Below are positions 1-8,647 of a stretch of 64,000 nucleotides of DNA, in pieces (position 1 is the first letter of the stretch; every line of letters starts with the position of its first letter). The position numbers and the translations under genes are program-made. The DNA comes from DATBAT01 sp963824805. Its GTDB lineage: Bacteria; Acidobacteriota; Terriglobia; Terriglobales; Acidobacteriaceae. The stretch is taken from contig CAWGQZ010000011.1 of the NCBI GenBank assembly GCA_963824805.1, positions 4,121 through 68,120 of the forward strand, written 5' to 3'. Below the pieces are notes generated by a model that saw only the letters and a list, made by a program, of their open reading frames with translations, had not been told where the DNA came from and did no database searches.

Positions 1-230
1 AGGAATAGCCCATAGGATTCGACGACCCATTGGACGTCTACGACCGTGGCATGAAAGCTAGCCTGAAGCGCGGGAAGAGCGACATTCACCACGGTTCCAT
101 CGATGAATGCCATGCTCGACCCGAGGATGGTCGCAGCAAGAATCCAAAATTGTGGGGTTCCCGAACATGAAGGATCCGTATGCCCTGAGCGGACTACGGC
201 TTCGTCGCAGGGCGGCCTGACAGCTCCCAT
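1..230 (-). CDS. MFS transporter, DHA2/EmrB-QacA type (5' end only)
   Basis: This is the N-terminal end of an inner-membrane proton-driven exporter; the gene runs off the left edge of the window. From the ATG at 230 the minus strand reads open to base 1, about 76 residues. A hydrophilic start containing RPPCDEAVV is followed by a first membrane helix around FWILAATILGSS and the motif FIDGTVVNVALPALQ. The latter is the typical DHA2 family motif D1 in helix 1, including its conserved Asp. The loop VDVQWVVESYGLF opens helix 2. No strong ribosome site is visible before this ATG. It is divergent from the secreted esterase-like gene at 316. The substrate cannot be told from this fragment. Confidence 0.75.
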   Translation of the reverse strand, partial: MGAVRPPCDEAVVRSGHTDPSCSGTPQFWILAATILGSSMAFIDGTVVNVALPALQASFHATVVDVQWVVESYGLF

Positions 231-315
231 GAAATCATTCTAGTCGGCTGGTAGGCGCCTGACTCGGGCAGGCGGTATACAATTCGCTGAATTCATACCG
301 TACTGAGGAATACGC

Positions 316-2055
316 ATGGACCCTCGTTTGAATCGCCTATTCTTGATTCTGGTTCTTATCGTCAGCGTCTCCACTGCAGCCAATTCCGCCCACGCTTCGG
401 ACAAGCGTGCGGCCTTCTCTGTGTCTTTCACACAGGCGCAAAGTGAGCAGCCTATTGATGGACGGCTTCTTCTGTTGCTCTCGACCGACCCCTCGGGCGA
501 GCCGCGCATGCAGATCAATGACTCGCCGCAAACCCAGATGATCTTCGGCATGGATGTCGACGCCATGCGTCCCAGCCAGCCGGTAGCCATAGATGATTCG
601 GCGTTCGGCTATCCGGTCCGATATCTGCACGATGTTCCGCCAGGAGAGTACACGGTACAGGTCGTACTACACCGCTACGAAACCTTTCATCGTGCCGACG
701 GCCACACCGTGAAGCTTCCCATGGATCGCGGAGAAGGCCAGCATTGGAACCTGGCTCCCGGCAACCTGTACTCGCAACCGAAGAAAGTTACCCTGGGTGT
801 CGGCGCACCCGTCGCGATTGTTCTTGATCAGCAAATTCCCGCAATTCCACCGCCCCGGGACACAAAATACATCCGGCACTTGAAGATTCAGAGCCAGCTG
901 CTTACCAAATTCTGGGGACGCCCGATGTTTCTCAGTGCAAACGTGTTGGTCCCCGAAGGATTCGATACCCATCCGGATGTGCATTTCCCGCTGATGATCA
1001 GCGAAGATCATTTCAATTCAGACTTCGACGGATTTCGCACTGAGCCTCCCGATCCTGACCTTAAACCCGACTACAGTGAGCGATTCCATCTTGCCGGATA
1101 CAACCGGATTCAACAGGAAGAAGCCTACAAGTTGCACCAGCAGTGGACAGCGCCAGGATTTCCGCGGTTCCTGGTGGCCCAGGTCAACCACGCCAACCCT
1201 TACTACGACGACTCCTACGCGGTGAACTCTGCGAACCTGGGCCCTTATGGAGACGCAATTGAAATCGAGCTAATCCCTGCTATCGAAAAACAATTTCGAG
1301 GAATCGGACAGGGCTGGGCGAGGTTTGTCTACGGCGGCTCTACCGGTGGGTGGGAGTCGCTTGCGGTGCAGGTGTTTTATCCTGACCATTACAACGGAGC
1401 GTTCGTTGCCTGCCCTGACCCGGTCGATTTTCGCGCCTACACAAATATCAACATCTACGAAAGCAAAAATGCGTTCTACATGATGGGAGCCCACCAGCGC
1501 ATCGCACAACCGGCAGTGCGGGATTATCTTGGCCGGACGTTCGCAACGCTCGCAGGCGTTAACCAATACGAACTGGCGCTGGGTAGTCATGCCCGCTCGG
1601 GCGAGCAGTTCGATATCTGGCAGGCGGTATTTGGCCCGGTTGCTGATGATGGGTATCCCAGGCCGATTTTTGATAAAGAGACTGGAGACATCGATCCAGC
1701 AGTGGCCGCGTACTGGAAGGAGCACTATGACCTCAGCGCGATCATGCAGCGTGACTGGTCAACGCTGGGCCCGAAGCTTCAAGGCAAACTGCACATCTAC
1801 GTCGGCAGCGCGGATACGTATTTCTTGACTGACGCGGTTTACTACCTGGAAGATTTCCTGAAAGCCACCAAGAATCCACCCTACGACGGCGAGGTCAAGT
1901 ACGGGGACCGTGCGGAACATTGTTGGAATGGTGATCCCAACCTGCCAAACTACCTTTCCCGGCTGCACTATCACACCATGTATCTGCCGCAGATTCTGGC
2001 ACGTATACAGAAAACTGCGCCACCTGGATCTGATCTGACTTCGTGGCGCTACTAG
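316..2055 (+). CDS. Secreted alpha/beta-hydrolase-like protein (putative esterase)
   Basis: A 579-aa exported protein. An N-terminal signal peptide (hydrophobic stretch around residues 7-22, cleavage probably after SAHA) leads into a beta-rich domain and then an esterase-like region. A nucleophile-elbow-like motif GGSTGGW puts the candidate catalytic Ser near residue 342. GSADTYF gives a candidate Asp near 500, and RAEHCWNGD a candidate His near 535. The order Ser-Asp-His is that of an alpha/beta hydrolase. I do not recognise a characterised relative, so the substrate is unknown. Its end overlaps by 4 bases the end of the convergent FAD oxidoreductase. The ATG at 316 is preceded by TGAGGAATACGC, a plausible ribosome site. 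Confidence 0.7.
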   Translation: MDPRLNRLFLILVLIVSVSTAANSAHASDKRAAFSVSFTQAQSEQPIDGRLLLLLSTDPSGEPRMQINDSPQTQMIFGMDVDAMRPSQPVAIDDSAFGYPVRYLHDVPPGEYTVQVVLHRYETFHRADGHTVKLPMDRGEGQHWNLAPGNLYSQPKKVTLGVGAPVAIVLDQQIPAIPPPRDTKYIRHLKIQSQLLTKFWGRPMFLSANVLVPEGFDTHPDVHFPLMISEDHFNSDFDGFRTEPPDPDLKPDYSERFHLAGYNRIQQEEAYKLHQQWTAPGFPRFLVAQVNHANPYYDDSYAVNSANLGPYGDAIEIELIPAIEKQFRGIGQGWARFVYGGSTGGWESLAVQVFYPDHYNGAFVACPDPVDFRAYTNINIYESKNAFYMMGAHQRIAQPAVRDYLGRTFATLAGVNQYELALGSHARSGEQFDIWQAVFGPVADDGYPRPIFDKETGDIDPAVAAYWKEHYDLSAIMQRDWSTLGPKLQGKLHIYVGSADTYFLTDAVYYLEDFLKATKNPPYDGEVKYGDRAEHCWNGDPNLPNYLSRLHYHTMYLPQILARIQKTAPPGSDLTSWRY

Positions 2056-3191
2056 TTTTGCAACAGCCTCGCGAGTGAGAGTTCGGCTTCCGGGGTGTGT
2101 TTTTCCAGCACTGCTTCGGCTGCTTTCAATCCAAGGGCGGGACCGTGCTTAAATCCATGCCCGGAACCGCCACCGAGAATCCAGACATTGCCTGCCTCAG
2201 GATGGCGGTCGAGAATGAACTTCTGGTCAAGGCTGTTTTCGTACTGGCAGACGCGAGTCTCCAGCAGAGGAGCGTCGCGCATTCCGGGGAAACGCCCAAC
2301 CATATAAGCGCGGACCTGCGAAAGCATTTCATCACTGGTACGGCGCTCACCAAGTGTCGGATCGAAATCAGGCCCCCGCTCATCGCAGGCCAGCTTGAAT
2401 CCCCGCCATTTGTTCCCCGGAATTCCATAGAACATTTGTGCCCCGTTATCGATCCAGGTGGGCAGGGTTTCGTCCGTAAATTGCTTGCCTCCGGCAGCCG
2501 TCCCGAAGAAGAATACCTCCTGCTTGCTGGGACGAATCTTTCCCGCCAAAAACGGGAATACCTGCGGCAGCCACGGGCCACAGGCAAAAACATGTCGGTC
2601 AGCTTGCAGTTCCTCACTCCCGTTGATTTGGATTGCTTGCATTTCATTGCCGGAGATTTTTCCCGGCGTAGCCTGTGCCACCCGGTACTCGCCGCCTTCC
2701 GCGTGAAATGCCTCTAGCACCAGTTCGCAGGAGCGACGTGCCAACAGGTATCCAGCTTCCGGCTCGAATATCGCCCAGCTCACGTTTTCGAAACTGACTT
2801 GAGGCCACCGTTTCGCCGCTTCACCAGTTGAAAGCTTTTCAAACGGTTGTCCAACCTGCTTCAGCGTCTTCATCGCCTCCTGCTCGTAAGCGTCGTTTTC
2901 CCCAACCATCCACAGCACGCCGGTATGGAAAAACAATTTCTGTTGCCAGCGGCGTTGGTTCTCTTTCCAAAGCCGAAGAGCATCGACGGCCATTTGCGAA
3001 TAGAGGTGCAATGGCCCATAAGTAGCGCGAATGATACGGGTCTCTCCGCCGGAGCTGGCGCGGCTATTGCCTGGTCCCCAGGCATCGATCAATGTGACTT
3101 TGGCTCCGAGCCGCAGCAGATAGAGCGCGGCCCAGCCGCCGAAAACTCCAGCGCCGACCACCACTACCGAGGTTTTTCTTTTCTCAGCCAC
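2052..3191 (-). CDS. FAD-dependent oxidoreductase, sarcosine oxidase/N-methyltryptophan oxidase (MTOX/DAO) type
   Basis: A 379-aa flavoenzyme of the D-amino acid oxidase superfamily, expected to be cytoplasmic. Residues 8-36 form the FAD dinucleotide fold (VVVVGAGVFGGWAA, ending LIDAWGPG). The motif SRASSGGETRIIRATYG shortly after matches the Ser-x-Gly-x-x-Arg-Ile-Arg segment of monomeric sarcosine oxidases. ILGGGSGHGFKHGP near the C terminus is the second conserved FAD motif of this group. Length matches the family (about 370-390 aa). It would oxidise a secondary or N-methylated amino acid to imine and peroxide; the actual substrate is not evident. It is divergent from the amidohydrolase at 3341 across a 149-base gap that should hold both promoters. 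Confidence 0.8.
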   Translation of the reverse strand: MAEKRKTSVVVVGAGVFGGWAALYLLRLGAKVTLIDAWGPGNSRASSGGETRIIRATYGPLHLYSQMAVDALRLWKENQRRWQQKLFFHTGVLWMVGENDAYEQEAMKTLKQVGQPFEKLSTGEAAKRWPQVSFENVSWAIFEPEAGYLLARRSCELVLEAFHAEGGEYRVAQATPGKISGNEMQAIQINGSEELQADRHVFACGPWLPQVFPFLAGKIRPSKQEVFFFGTAAGGKQFTDETLPTWIDNGAQMFYGIPGNKWRGFKLACDERGPDFDPTLGERRTSDEMLSQVRAYMVGRFPGMRDAPLLETRVCQYENSLDQKFILDRHPEAGNVWILGGGSGHGFKHGPALGLKAAEAVLEKHTPEAELSLARLLQN

Positions 3192-3340
3192 AGGAATCCC
3201 CGGTTGTCATGAACGTGCTGAAAGAATGTCGGATAAGAAGGTGTGGGTCGTCAGAATGTGCACCGGGTAAATTCTACAAGATCGAGGCCATGGTTCAGGC
3301 AGACACGGTATGATGACGGCCAACTCCACGAGAGGTCCAT

Positions 3341-4984
3341 ATGCAAGATGTTTCGCGGCGCAGTTTTCTTTTCACCGCCAGCGCTTTCTCATTCTTTCCC
3401 TTGGTTCGCACCGAACCCACGCTGATTCTTCATAACGCCAATATCTGGACGGGAAATCCGGCGTTTCCTCGCGCCCAGGCTATCGCCATCAGCGGAAGCC
3501 AGATTACGGCCGTGGGTTCGAATGACGAGGTACTGACGTTGGCAGGACTGAGCCGAAAGATCGATTTGGCCGGGAAAACCGTGCTGCCCGGATTTAACGA
3601 TGCGCACTCACATCCGGCTGCATCCGGAGTTCAACACCTGCGCATGGTGGCATGCGACAAGAACTCCATTGAGGACATTCAGGCGGCATTGCGTGAACGG
3701 GCCACCACGACACCAGGCAATCAGTGGGTCTTCGGGTTTCTTTACGACGATGGCAAAACCCCACGGCCGCTCAACCTTCACGATTTGGACCAGGCGGTCC
3801 CAGACCGTCCCGTGCTGGTGATGCATCGCGGCGGTCACACCGTGTTCGTTAACTCGATGGCACTGAAGCTTGCCGGCGTTGATGACAAGACGCCTGACCC
3901 TCCGGGCGGCCGCTACGAACACGACAGCAGCGGCCACCTGACCGGGTTTGTCGGCGACAGTGCCCGTGAGCCTTTCGAAAAACTGATTCCTGAAACCTCT
4001 ACTCGCAGCGATTTCCGCGAGGGCGCAAAGCTCATCTCCAAGATGTTCAGCAGCAAGGGAATTACGTCCGCCTGCGATGCCACCACCAGTCCGCTGGCGC
4101 TGCAAGGCTATCAGGATGCACGCGACGCCGGAGAGTTGCGCGTGCGGATGTACTGCCACGCGACTCCGGAGACCTACGATCGGTTGGTAGCGGCAGGTCT
4201 TCACACCGGATTCGGCGACGAGTGGGTGCGTATCGGCGGCCTCAAGCAGTTTGCGGATGGGTCGATTTCAGAGCGTACCGCATGGCTTTCCGAACCATAC
4301 ATCGGAATTGCGAACTACCGCGGCCTGCAAGTCACCAGCCGCGAAAAGCTTTATGAAACCTCGCGCAAGGCCCATGCGGCCGGGTTTCAGCTGGCAACGC
4401 ACGCCAATGGTGATCTGGCGATTGATGCCATCCTCGGAGTTTATGAGCAGATACAGCGGGAATTACCGCGGCCCGATCCCCGGTTCCGCATTGAGCACTG
4501 CACTCTCCTGAACGGGGCGTTGTTGCAGCGTATGAAAGCGCTGAATGTAATTCCCGCTCCGTTTTCCGCTTACGTGTATTTCCACGGGGACGTTATGCAC
4601 TTCTATGGGGAGGAGCGGACCAAGCATATGTTTCCCATGCGGAGCTTTCTCGATACCGGCCTCCGTCCGACCGACGCTTCGGACTACACCGCCAGTCCTG
4701 CCGATCCCATGATGTGGCTGCGATCGCAGCTTACCCGCATGGACATGAAAGGCAAGGTCTGGGGCGGCAACCAGCGCATCACCCTCGAAGAGGCCCTCCG
4801 TTGTGGCACTATGAATGGAGCTTATGCGTCGTTCGAAGAAAATATCAAGGGCACTCTTGAACCGGGAAAGCTGGCGGACTTGGTCGTCTTGACGAAGGAC
4901 CCGTTCCGGACTGAAGCCCAAGCGCTTACGGAAATTTCCGTGGAACGCACCATGGCCGGTGGCAAGTGGGTGTACGAATCGTAA
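3341..4984 (+). CDS. Tat-exported amidohydrolase, YtcJ-like (amidohydrolase family 3)
   Basis: A 547-aa metal-dependent hydrolase. The N terminus carries a twin-arginine signal (SRRSFLFTASAFSFF), so it probably acts outside the cytoplasm. LPGFNDAHSHPA holds the HxH metal pair of the amidohydrolase barrel. Further conserved elements are GLKQFADGSISERTA, HANGDLAID, RIEHCTLL and a C-terminal barrel-return segment GTLEPGKLADLVVL. This arrangement is the YtcJ/N-substituted formamide deformylase-like group. Substrates of that group are mostly unknown. The ATG at 3341 follows GAGAGGTCC, a plausible ribosome site. An aldo/keto reductase follows 39 bases downstream on the same strand, so the two may be co-transcribed. 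Confidence 0.82.
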   Translation: MQDVSRRSFLFTASAFSFFPLVRTEPTLILHNANIWTGNPAFPRAQAIAISGSQITAVGSNDEVLTLAGLSRKIDLAGKTVLPGFNDAHSHPAASGVQHLRMVACDKNSIEDIQAALRERATTTPGNQWVFGFLYDDGKTPRPLNLHDLDQAVPDRPVLVMHRGGHTVFVNSMALKLAGVDDKTPDPPGGRYEHDSSGHLTGFVGDSAREPFEKLIPETSTRSDFREGAKLISKMFSSKGITSACDATTSPLALQGYQDARDAGELRVRMYCHATPETYDRLVAAGLHTGFGDEWVRIGGLKQFADGSISERTAWLSEPYIGIANYRGLQVTSREKLYETSRKAHAAGFQLATHANGDLAIDAILGVYEQIQRELPRPDPRFRIEHCTLLNGALLQRMKALNVIPAPFSAYVYFHGDVMHFYGEERTKHMFPMRSFLDTGLRPTDASDYTASPADPMMWLRSQLTRMDMKGKVWGGNQRITLEEALRCGTMNGAYASFEENIKGTLEPGKLADLVVLTKDPFRTEAQALTEISVERTMAGGKWVYES

Positions 4985-5023
4985 TCAGAGCGCACGCTAT
5001 ACTCGCTTTGAGGAGATGGGTGC

Positions 5024-6007
5024 ATGAAATATCGGGACTTGGGCCGTACTGGGTGGAAGGTTTCAGAGATCAGTTTTGGCGCCTGGGCGATAGGCGGCGC
5101 CTGGGGAAATGTGCCGGAGTCAGATGCGCTCGGTGCCCTTAACCAGGCAATCGATTCCGGAGTAAATTTCATCGATACCGCTGACGTGTACGGCGGAGGC
5201 CGCAGCGAACGCCTGATTGCGCAGCTTAAAAGGTCACGCAAGGAAGAAATTATTGTAGCGACCAAAGCTGGACGCCGTCTGCCGAAGCAGGCGGTGGAGG
5301 GGTATAGCCGGGAGAATCTGACCGCATGGGTGCAGGACAGCCTTCGCAATCTGTCGACCGACGCCCTCGACCTGCTGCAGTTACACTGCCCGCCGACAGA
5401 ACTTTATCCGATGCCCGAAATATTTGGCATTCTCGACGACCTGGTAAAGGCCGGCAAGATCCGTTACTACGGCGTCAGCGTGGAAAAGATCGAGGAAGCG
5501 CGTGAGGCCATCAAGCATCCTGATGTCCAGACGGTGCAGATCATTTTTAACTGCTTCCGGCAACGTCCTGCGGACGAGTTCTTCCCAATCGCCAAGCAAC
5601 GCAAGATAGGAATTCTGGCTCGTGTGCCATTAGCTAGCGGCATGCTTACGGGGAAACTGCGACGCGACTCTGTTTTCTCCGCCGATGATCACCGTAATTT
5701 CAATCGCCACGGGGAACATTTCGATATGGGGGAGACGTTTTCCGGGGTCGACTACGAAGCCGGCCTGGATGCGGTTGAACAGCTTCGCAAGCTACTACCC
5801 GCAGGTCTACCTATGAGCCAGTTTGCCCTGCGTTGGATTTTGATGTTCGACGCGGTTACATGCGCGATTCCGGGCGGAAAACGTCCTGACCAGGTGGCAG
5901 AAAATTGCGCGGCAGCTGCTTTGCCCCCTTTTAGCGAATCGACCATGAAAGCAGTAAAGGAACTCTACGATCAAAAAATCAAACCGCTGGTTCATCCACG
6001 TTGGTAA
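5024..6007 (+). CDS. Aldo/keto reductase
   Basis: A 327-aa NADPH-dependent carbonyl reductase of the AKR superfamily. The start MKYRDLGRTGWKVSEI and the tetrad elements are visible: Asp and Tyr in FIDTADVYGGGRSE, Lys in IVATKAG and His in LLQLHCPP. AIPGGKRPDQVAENCAA near the C terminus is the usual cofactor phosphate-binding segment. GAGGAG lies 9 bases before the ATG. It sits between a Tat amidohydrolase and a convergent amidase with only 3 bases to the latter. A second AKR lies at 13692. The substrate, a sugar, a sugar lactone precursor or another aldehyde, cannot be assigned from sequence. Confidence 0.88.
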   Translation: MKYRDLGRTGWKVSEISFGAWAIGGAWGNVPESDALGALNQAIDSGVNFIDTADVYGGGRSERLIAQLKRSRKEEIIVATKAGRRLPKQAVEGYSRENLTAWVQDSLRNLSTDALDLLQLHCPPTELYPMPEIFGILDDLVKAGKIRYYGVSVEKIEEAREAIKHPDVQTVQIIFNCFRQRPADEFFPIAKQRKIGILARVPLASGMLTGKLRRDSVFSADDHRNFNRHGEHFDMGETFSGVDYEAGLDAVEQLRKLLPAGLPMSQFALRWILMFDAVTCAIPGGKRPDQVAENCAAAALPPFSESTMKAVKELYDQKIKPLVHPRW

Positions 6008-6010
6008 GCT

Positions 6011-7423
6011 CTAGCCGACCGGTGGCCGCTGACGATGCCAATCCGTGTGCGATTGAAAGGTGCGAGCAGCTTCGATTACCAGATGGTCGTTCAACGCACG
6101 TCCCAGGAACTGCACTCCGAAAGGCAGCTTGTTCTGGCTGAAACCGCAGGGGACGGTTAAAGCTGGCAGTCCGCACAAGCTGGAAATCCCATCCGGCGCG
6201 CGCCGTTCCAACGGTTCGTCCATACCAGAGTCGGGCGGTGCCTCAAGCGGCGCAGCGGCACTCGACTCTCCCGCCGCCGCCAGCACGTCGAAATCCTCAA
6301 ACAAGGCATCGATCTGTTTTTGCAAAACCGTGCGTACCCGCTGCACCTGCAGATAGTCCGACGCTGAGAATTGCTCGCTGGCGTAGCCATTGATCTGCCC
6401 AAGTGGATCATTCAATTCCGCACAACCACCCGAGTGGATTAAATCCTGAAAGGCGGACGCAGCTTCCATGAGGATCGTTAGTTCGGCAGCTTCTTCGTAG
6501 GGTCCGTCCGGAATCTCGACATCAGTAATTTTGGCCCCGGCTTTTTCCAGAACCTTCAGAGCATCATTCACGGACTGCTCCATCCCATCATCCTGATGGT
6601 TGAAGACATTGGTCAGACGCCCAACCCGCAGCGGCCTGGGAGACGGTGTTGCAGGGTACTGAAACGCTGACATGGACGACGAAAGGGAATGATGATCCCT
6701 GGGGTCGTGCCCGGCGATCACCGACAGGACGAGCCCGCAACAGTCGGCGGTGCGAGCCATGGGGCCAAGTTTATCCATGCTGTAGGCGATAGCCATTGCG
6801 CCAAAGCGGCTGACGCGCCCATAACTGGGTCGCATTCCCGCGATACCGCACCATGCCGAAGGACAAATGATGGAGCCGCGGGTATCTGAACCGAGCGCCC
6901 ACGGGGCGAGTGCTGCCGCGACGATTGCGCCTGAGCCGCTGGAAGACCCGCAGGTCCAATAGTCGGTGTTCCAGGGATTCCTACAGGGCCCGGCAATCGA
7001 CGAATCTCCGGTCTGGTAGCCCAAGCCCCCCGCCAGTTCGATCATGGCGGCTTTGCCGATTAATACCGCGCCCGCCGCATTCAGCCGCTCGATGACTGTG
7101 GCGTTGTAATCAAACTGTTGCTTGGCGTAAGGCCGTGCCCCCCAAGTAGTGGGGTATCCTTTGACCGCGACCAGATCCTTGGCCGCATACGGTATCCCAT
7201 GCAACACGCCGCGATAGCGACCCTTGGCGATCTCTTGTTCTGCCGCATGCGCCTGATTCAGCGCGAGCTCAGGAGTCAGGGTTATGTAGGCGTTCAGCTT
7301 GGCGCCGATGGTCTGGCTGCGGTGCAGGTAACTCTGTGCAAGTTCTACCGGGGAAAGTTTGCGGGTGCGGATACGGTTGGCAAGTTCGCGAACAGGAAGA
7401 TAAAGGACATCCTCGCTCAGCAA
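6011..7423 (-). CDS. Amidase (amidase signature family)
   Basis: A 470-aa hydrolase of the amidase signature family (GatA/AtzF-like), hydrolysing an amide to acid and ammonia. The Ser-cisSer-Lys triad is visible: Lys in YAAKDLVAVKG, the Gly/Ser-rich signature CGSSSGSGAIVAAALAPWA, and the nucleophile region SDTRGSIICP. Length fits the family. No ATG fits well. The TTG at 7423 is preceded by GAGGAAG at a good distance (about 7 bases), which decides the start. It lies 1 base downstream of the small Tat protein gene and is last in the minus-strand operon beginning with the transporter at 12077. The substrate is unknown; GatA is unlikely because gatB and gatC are absent. Confidence 0.85.
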   Translation of the reverse strand: MLSEDVLYLPVRELANRIRTRKLSPVELAQSYLHRSQTIGAKLNAYITLTPELALNQAHAAEQEIAKGRYRGVLHGIPYAAKDLVAVKGYPTTWGARPYAKQQFDYNATVIERLNAAGAVLIGKAAMIELAGGLGYQTGDSSIAGPCRNPWNTDYWTCGSSSGSGAIVAAALAPWALGSDTRGSIICPSAWCGIAGMRPSYGRVSRFGAMAIAYSMDKLGPMARTADCCGLVLSVIAGHDPRDHHSLSSSMSAFQYPATPSPRPLRVGRLTNVFNHQDDGMEQSVNDALKVLEKAGAKITDVEIPDGPYEEAAELTILMEAASAFQDLIHSGGCAELNDPLGQINGYASEQFSASDYLQVQRVRTVLQKQIDALFEDFDVLAAAGESSAAAPLEAPPDSGMDEPLERRAPDGISSLCGLPALTVPCGFSQNKLPFGVQFLGRALNDHLVIEAARTFQSHTDWHRQRPPVG

Positions 7424-7424
7424 G

Positions 7425-7766
7425 CTATTGCTTCCTCGATTCAGGGTCAGGGGAGAACTTGAGGACAGAAGCAGTTGGCTGCCCGTTCTCCAGCGGAAAA
7501 TTACGGATTGGCTCCATCATCTTCTCGTTGGACGCGATGATCTTGCGAAGCCGCGTCTTTTGCTCATTTGACAATCGGTCTCCATACTTCTGCAAGATTC
7601 GCTGGAAGCGCGATTCCACTTCATCGTCGGTGGAGGTGTCCGCTGCCACTGCGGGGGGACCCGATATTCGGAAAACTGCGGCAGCGCCCGCCACCACAAT
7701 CTTCTGTGCGAATTCGCGTCGAGAACCATTTCCTGCGGATGGTTCGGTTTTCCTAGTCATCGCCAT
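7425..7766 (-). CDS. Small Tat-signal protein of unknown function
   Basis: A 113-aa protein I do not recognise. The N terminus has a twin-arginine motif (GSRREFAQKIVVAG) and a short hydrophobic stretch ending near AVAA, which indicates export, possibly of a folded partner in trans. The mature part is short, charged and probably helical (ESRFQRILQKYGDRLS, then EQKTRLRKIIAS), ending in ENGQPTASVLKF. No cofactor-binding residues stand out and there are no cysteines. Its ATG overlaps the stop of the upstream dehydrogenase by one base (TGATG), and the amidase starts 1 base after its stop. It is therefore translationally tied to both. A subunit or chaperone role for an exported enzyme is only a guess. 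Confidence 0.65.
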   Translation of the reverse strand: MAMTRKTEPSAGNGSRREFAQKIVVAGAAAVFRISGPPAVAADTSTDDEVESRFQRILQKYGDRLSNEQKTRLRKIIASNEKMMEPIRNFPLENGQPTASVLKFSPDPESRKQ

Positions 7767-8647
7767 CAGTTTTTTCCGAACGATTTGATGATGGCAGAGA
7801 AGTCTTCTTCTCCGTAGCCTTTCTCCACTGCCTGCCGGAAGACTTCCAAAGCTGCGGAAGCGGTTCGCAGAGGCACTCCCTTGTGGGTGCCTTCGGTTGC
7901 CGCATAACCCAGATCCTTTGCCATCAACCGCAGGATAAAATTTGGCGTGAAATCCCCACTGGCGGAGGTGGCGGCAATTCGATTCACCAGCGGACTCCCG
8001 GGCGCGCCGCTGGTGAGAATGGAAATTGCCTTCTCGCGATTCAGTCCGGCCGCATCGACCAGGGCGACAGCTTCCGCGAACGATGCTGCCTGTACGCCCG
8101 CCATGAAGTTGTTGACCAACTTCATCAACGAGCCGCTCCCAGTTGGTCCCAGGGGAACGATGTCTTTTCCCATCGCGGCCAGAGCCGGGTTTGCTTTGGC
8201 AAGCGCTGCCTCTGAGCCACCGACCAGAAAAATCAATTGGCCGGCGGCGGCATGTGGCTTGGTTCCCGTCACTGGCGCATCCAATAGCTCACATCCCTTG
8301 GCGGTCGCTACGGAAGCGAGTTCTTTAATCCACGACACGCTCAGCGTGCTCGATTCGATCAGCACTGTGCCTGCCGCCACGCCAGCGAGTGCGCCGTTGT
8401 CGCCGAGCCACATCGCTTCCGATGCGAAATCGTCGGCCACCATGCTGATAACTATGTCAGCTCTGGCGGCGGCATCGCGCGGCGAGTTCGCCACCGTGGC
8501 GCCCGGCTGAAACAACTTGCAGCGCTCTGGGTTGCGGTTGTAGACGGTGAGAGGAAAGTCCGCATCAAGCAACCGCCGGGCCATTCCCGATCCCATGATG
8601 CCAAGTCCTAAGAAAGCGATTCGCGGCTTAGTCATACTTTTCATCAT
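7766..8647 (-). CDS. NAD(P)-dependent beta-hydroxyacid dehydrogenase (3-hydroxyisobutyrate/tartronate semialdehyde type)
   Basis: A 293-aa cytoplasmic dehydrogenase. The Rossmann motif FLGLGIMGSGMARRLL is at the N terminus, followed by DAPVTGTKPHA (substrate-binding signature) and GSGSLMKLVNNF with the catalytic Lys. Length is typical (about 290 aa). The family oxidises 3-hydroxyisobutyrate, tartronate semialdehyde or related hydroxy acids. Here its place in a sugar-acid operon suggests a short hydroxy acid from sugar breakdown. The start overlaps the stop of the AraD1-type gene (ATGA at 8647-8644). An internal ATG 12 bases later is a possible alternative. A paralogue lies at 38441. Confidence 0.87.
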   Translation of the reverse strand: MMKSMTKPRIAFLGLGIMGSGMARRLLDADFPLTVYNRNPERCKLFQPGATVANSPRDAAARADIVISMVADDFASEAMWLGDNGALAGVAAGTVLIESSTLSVSWIKELASVATAKGCELLDAPVTGTKPHAAAGQLIFLVGGSEAALAKANPALAAMGKDIVPLGPTGSGSLMKLVNNFMAGVQAASFAEAVALVDAAGLNREKAISILTSGAPGSPLVNRIAATSASGDFTPNFILRLMAKDLGYAATEGTHKGVPLRTASAALEVFRQAVEKGYGEEDFSAIIKSFGKN

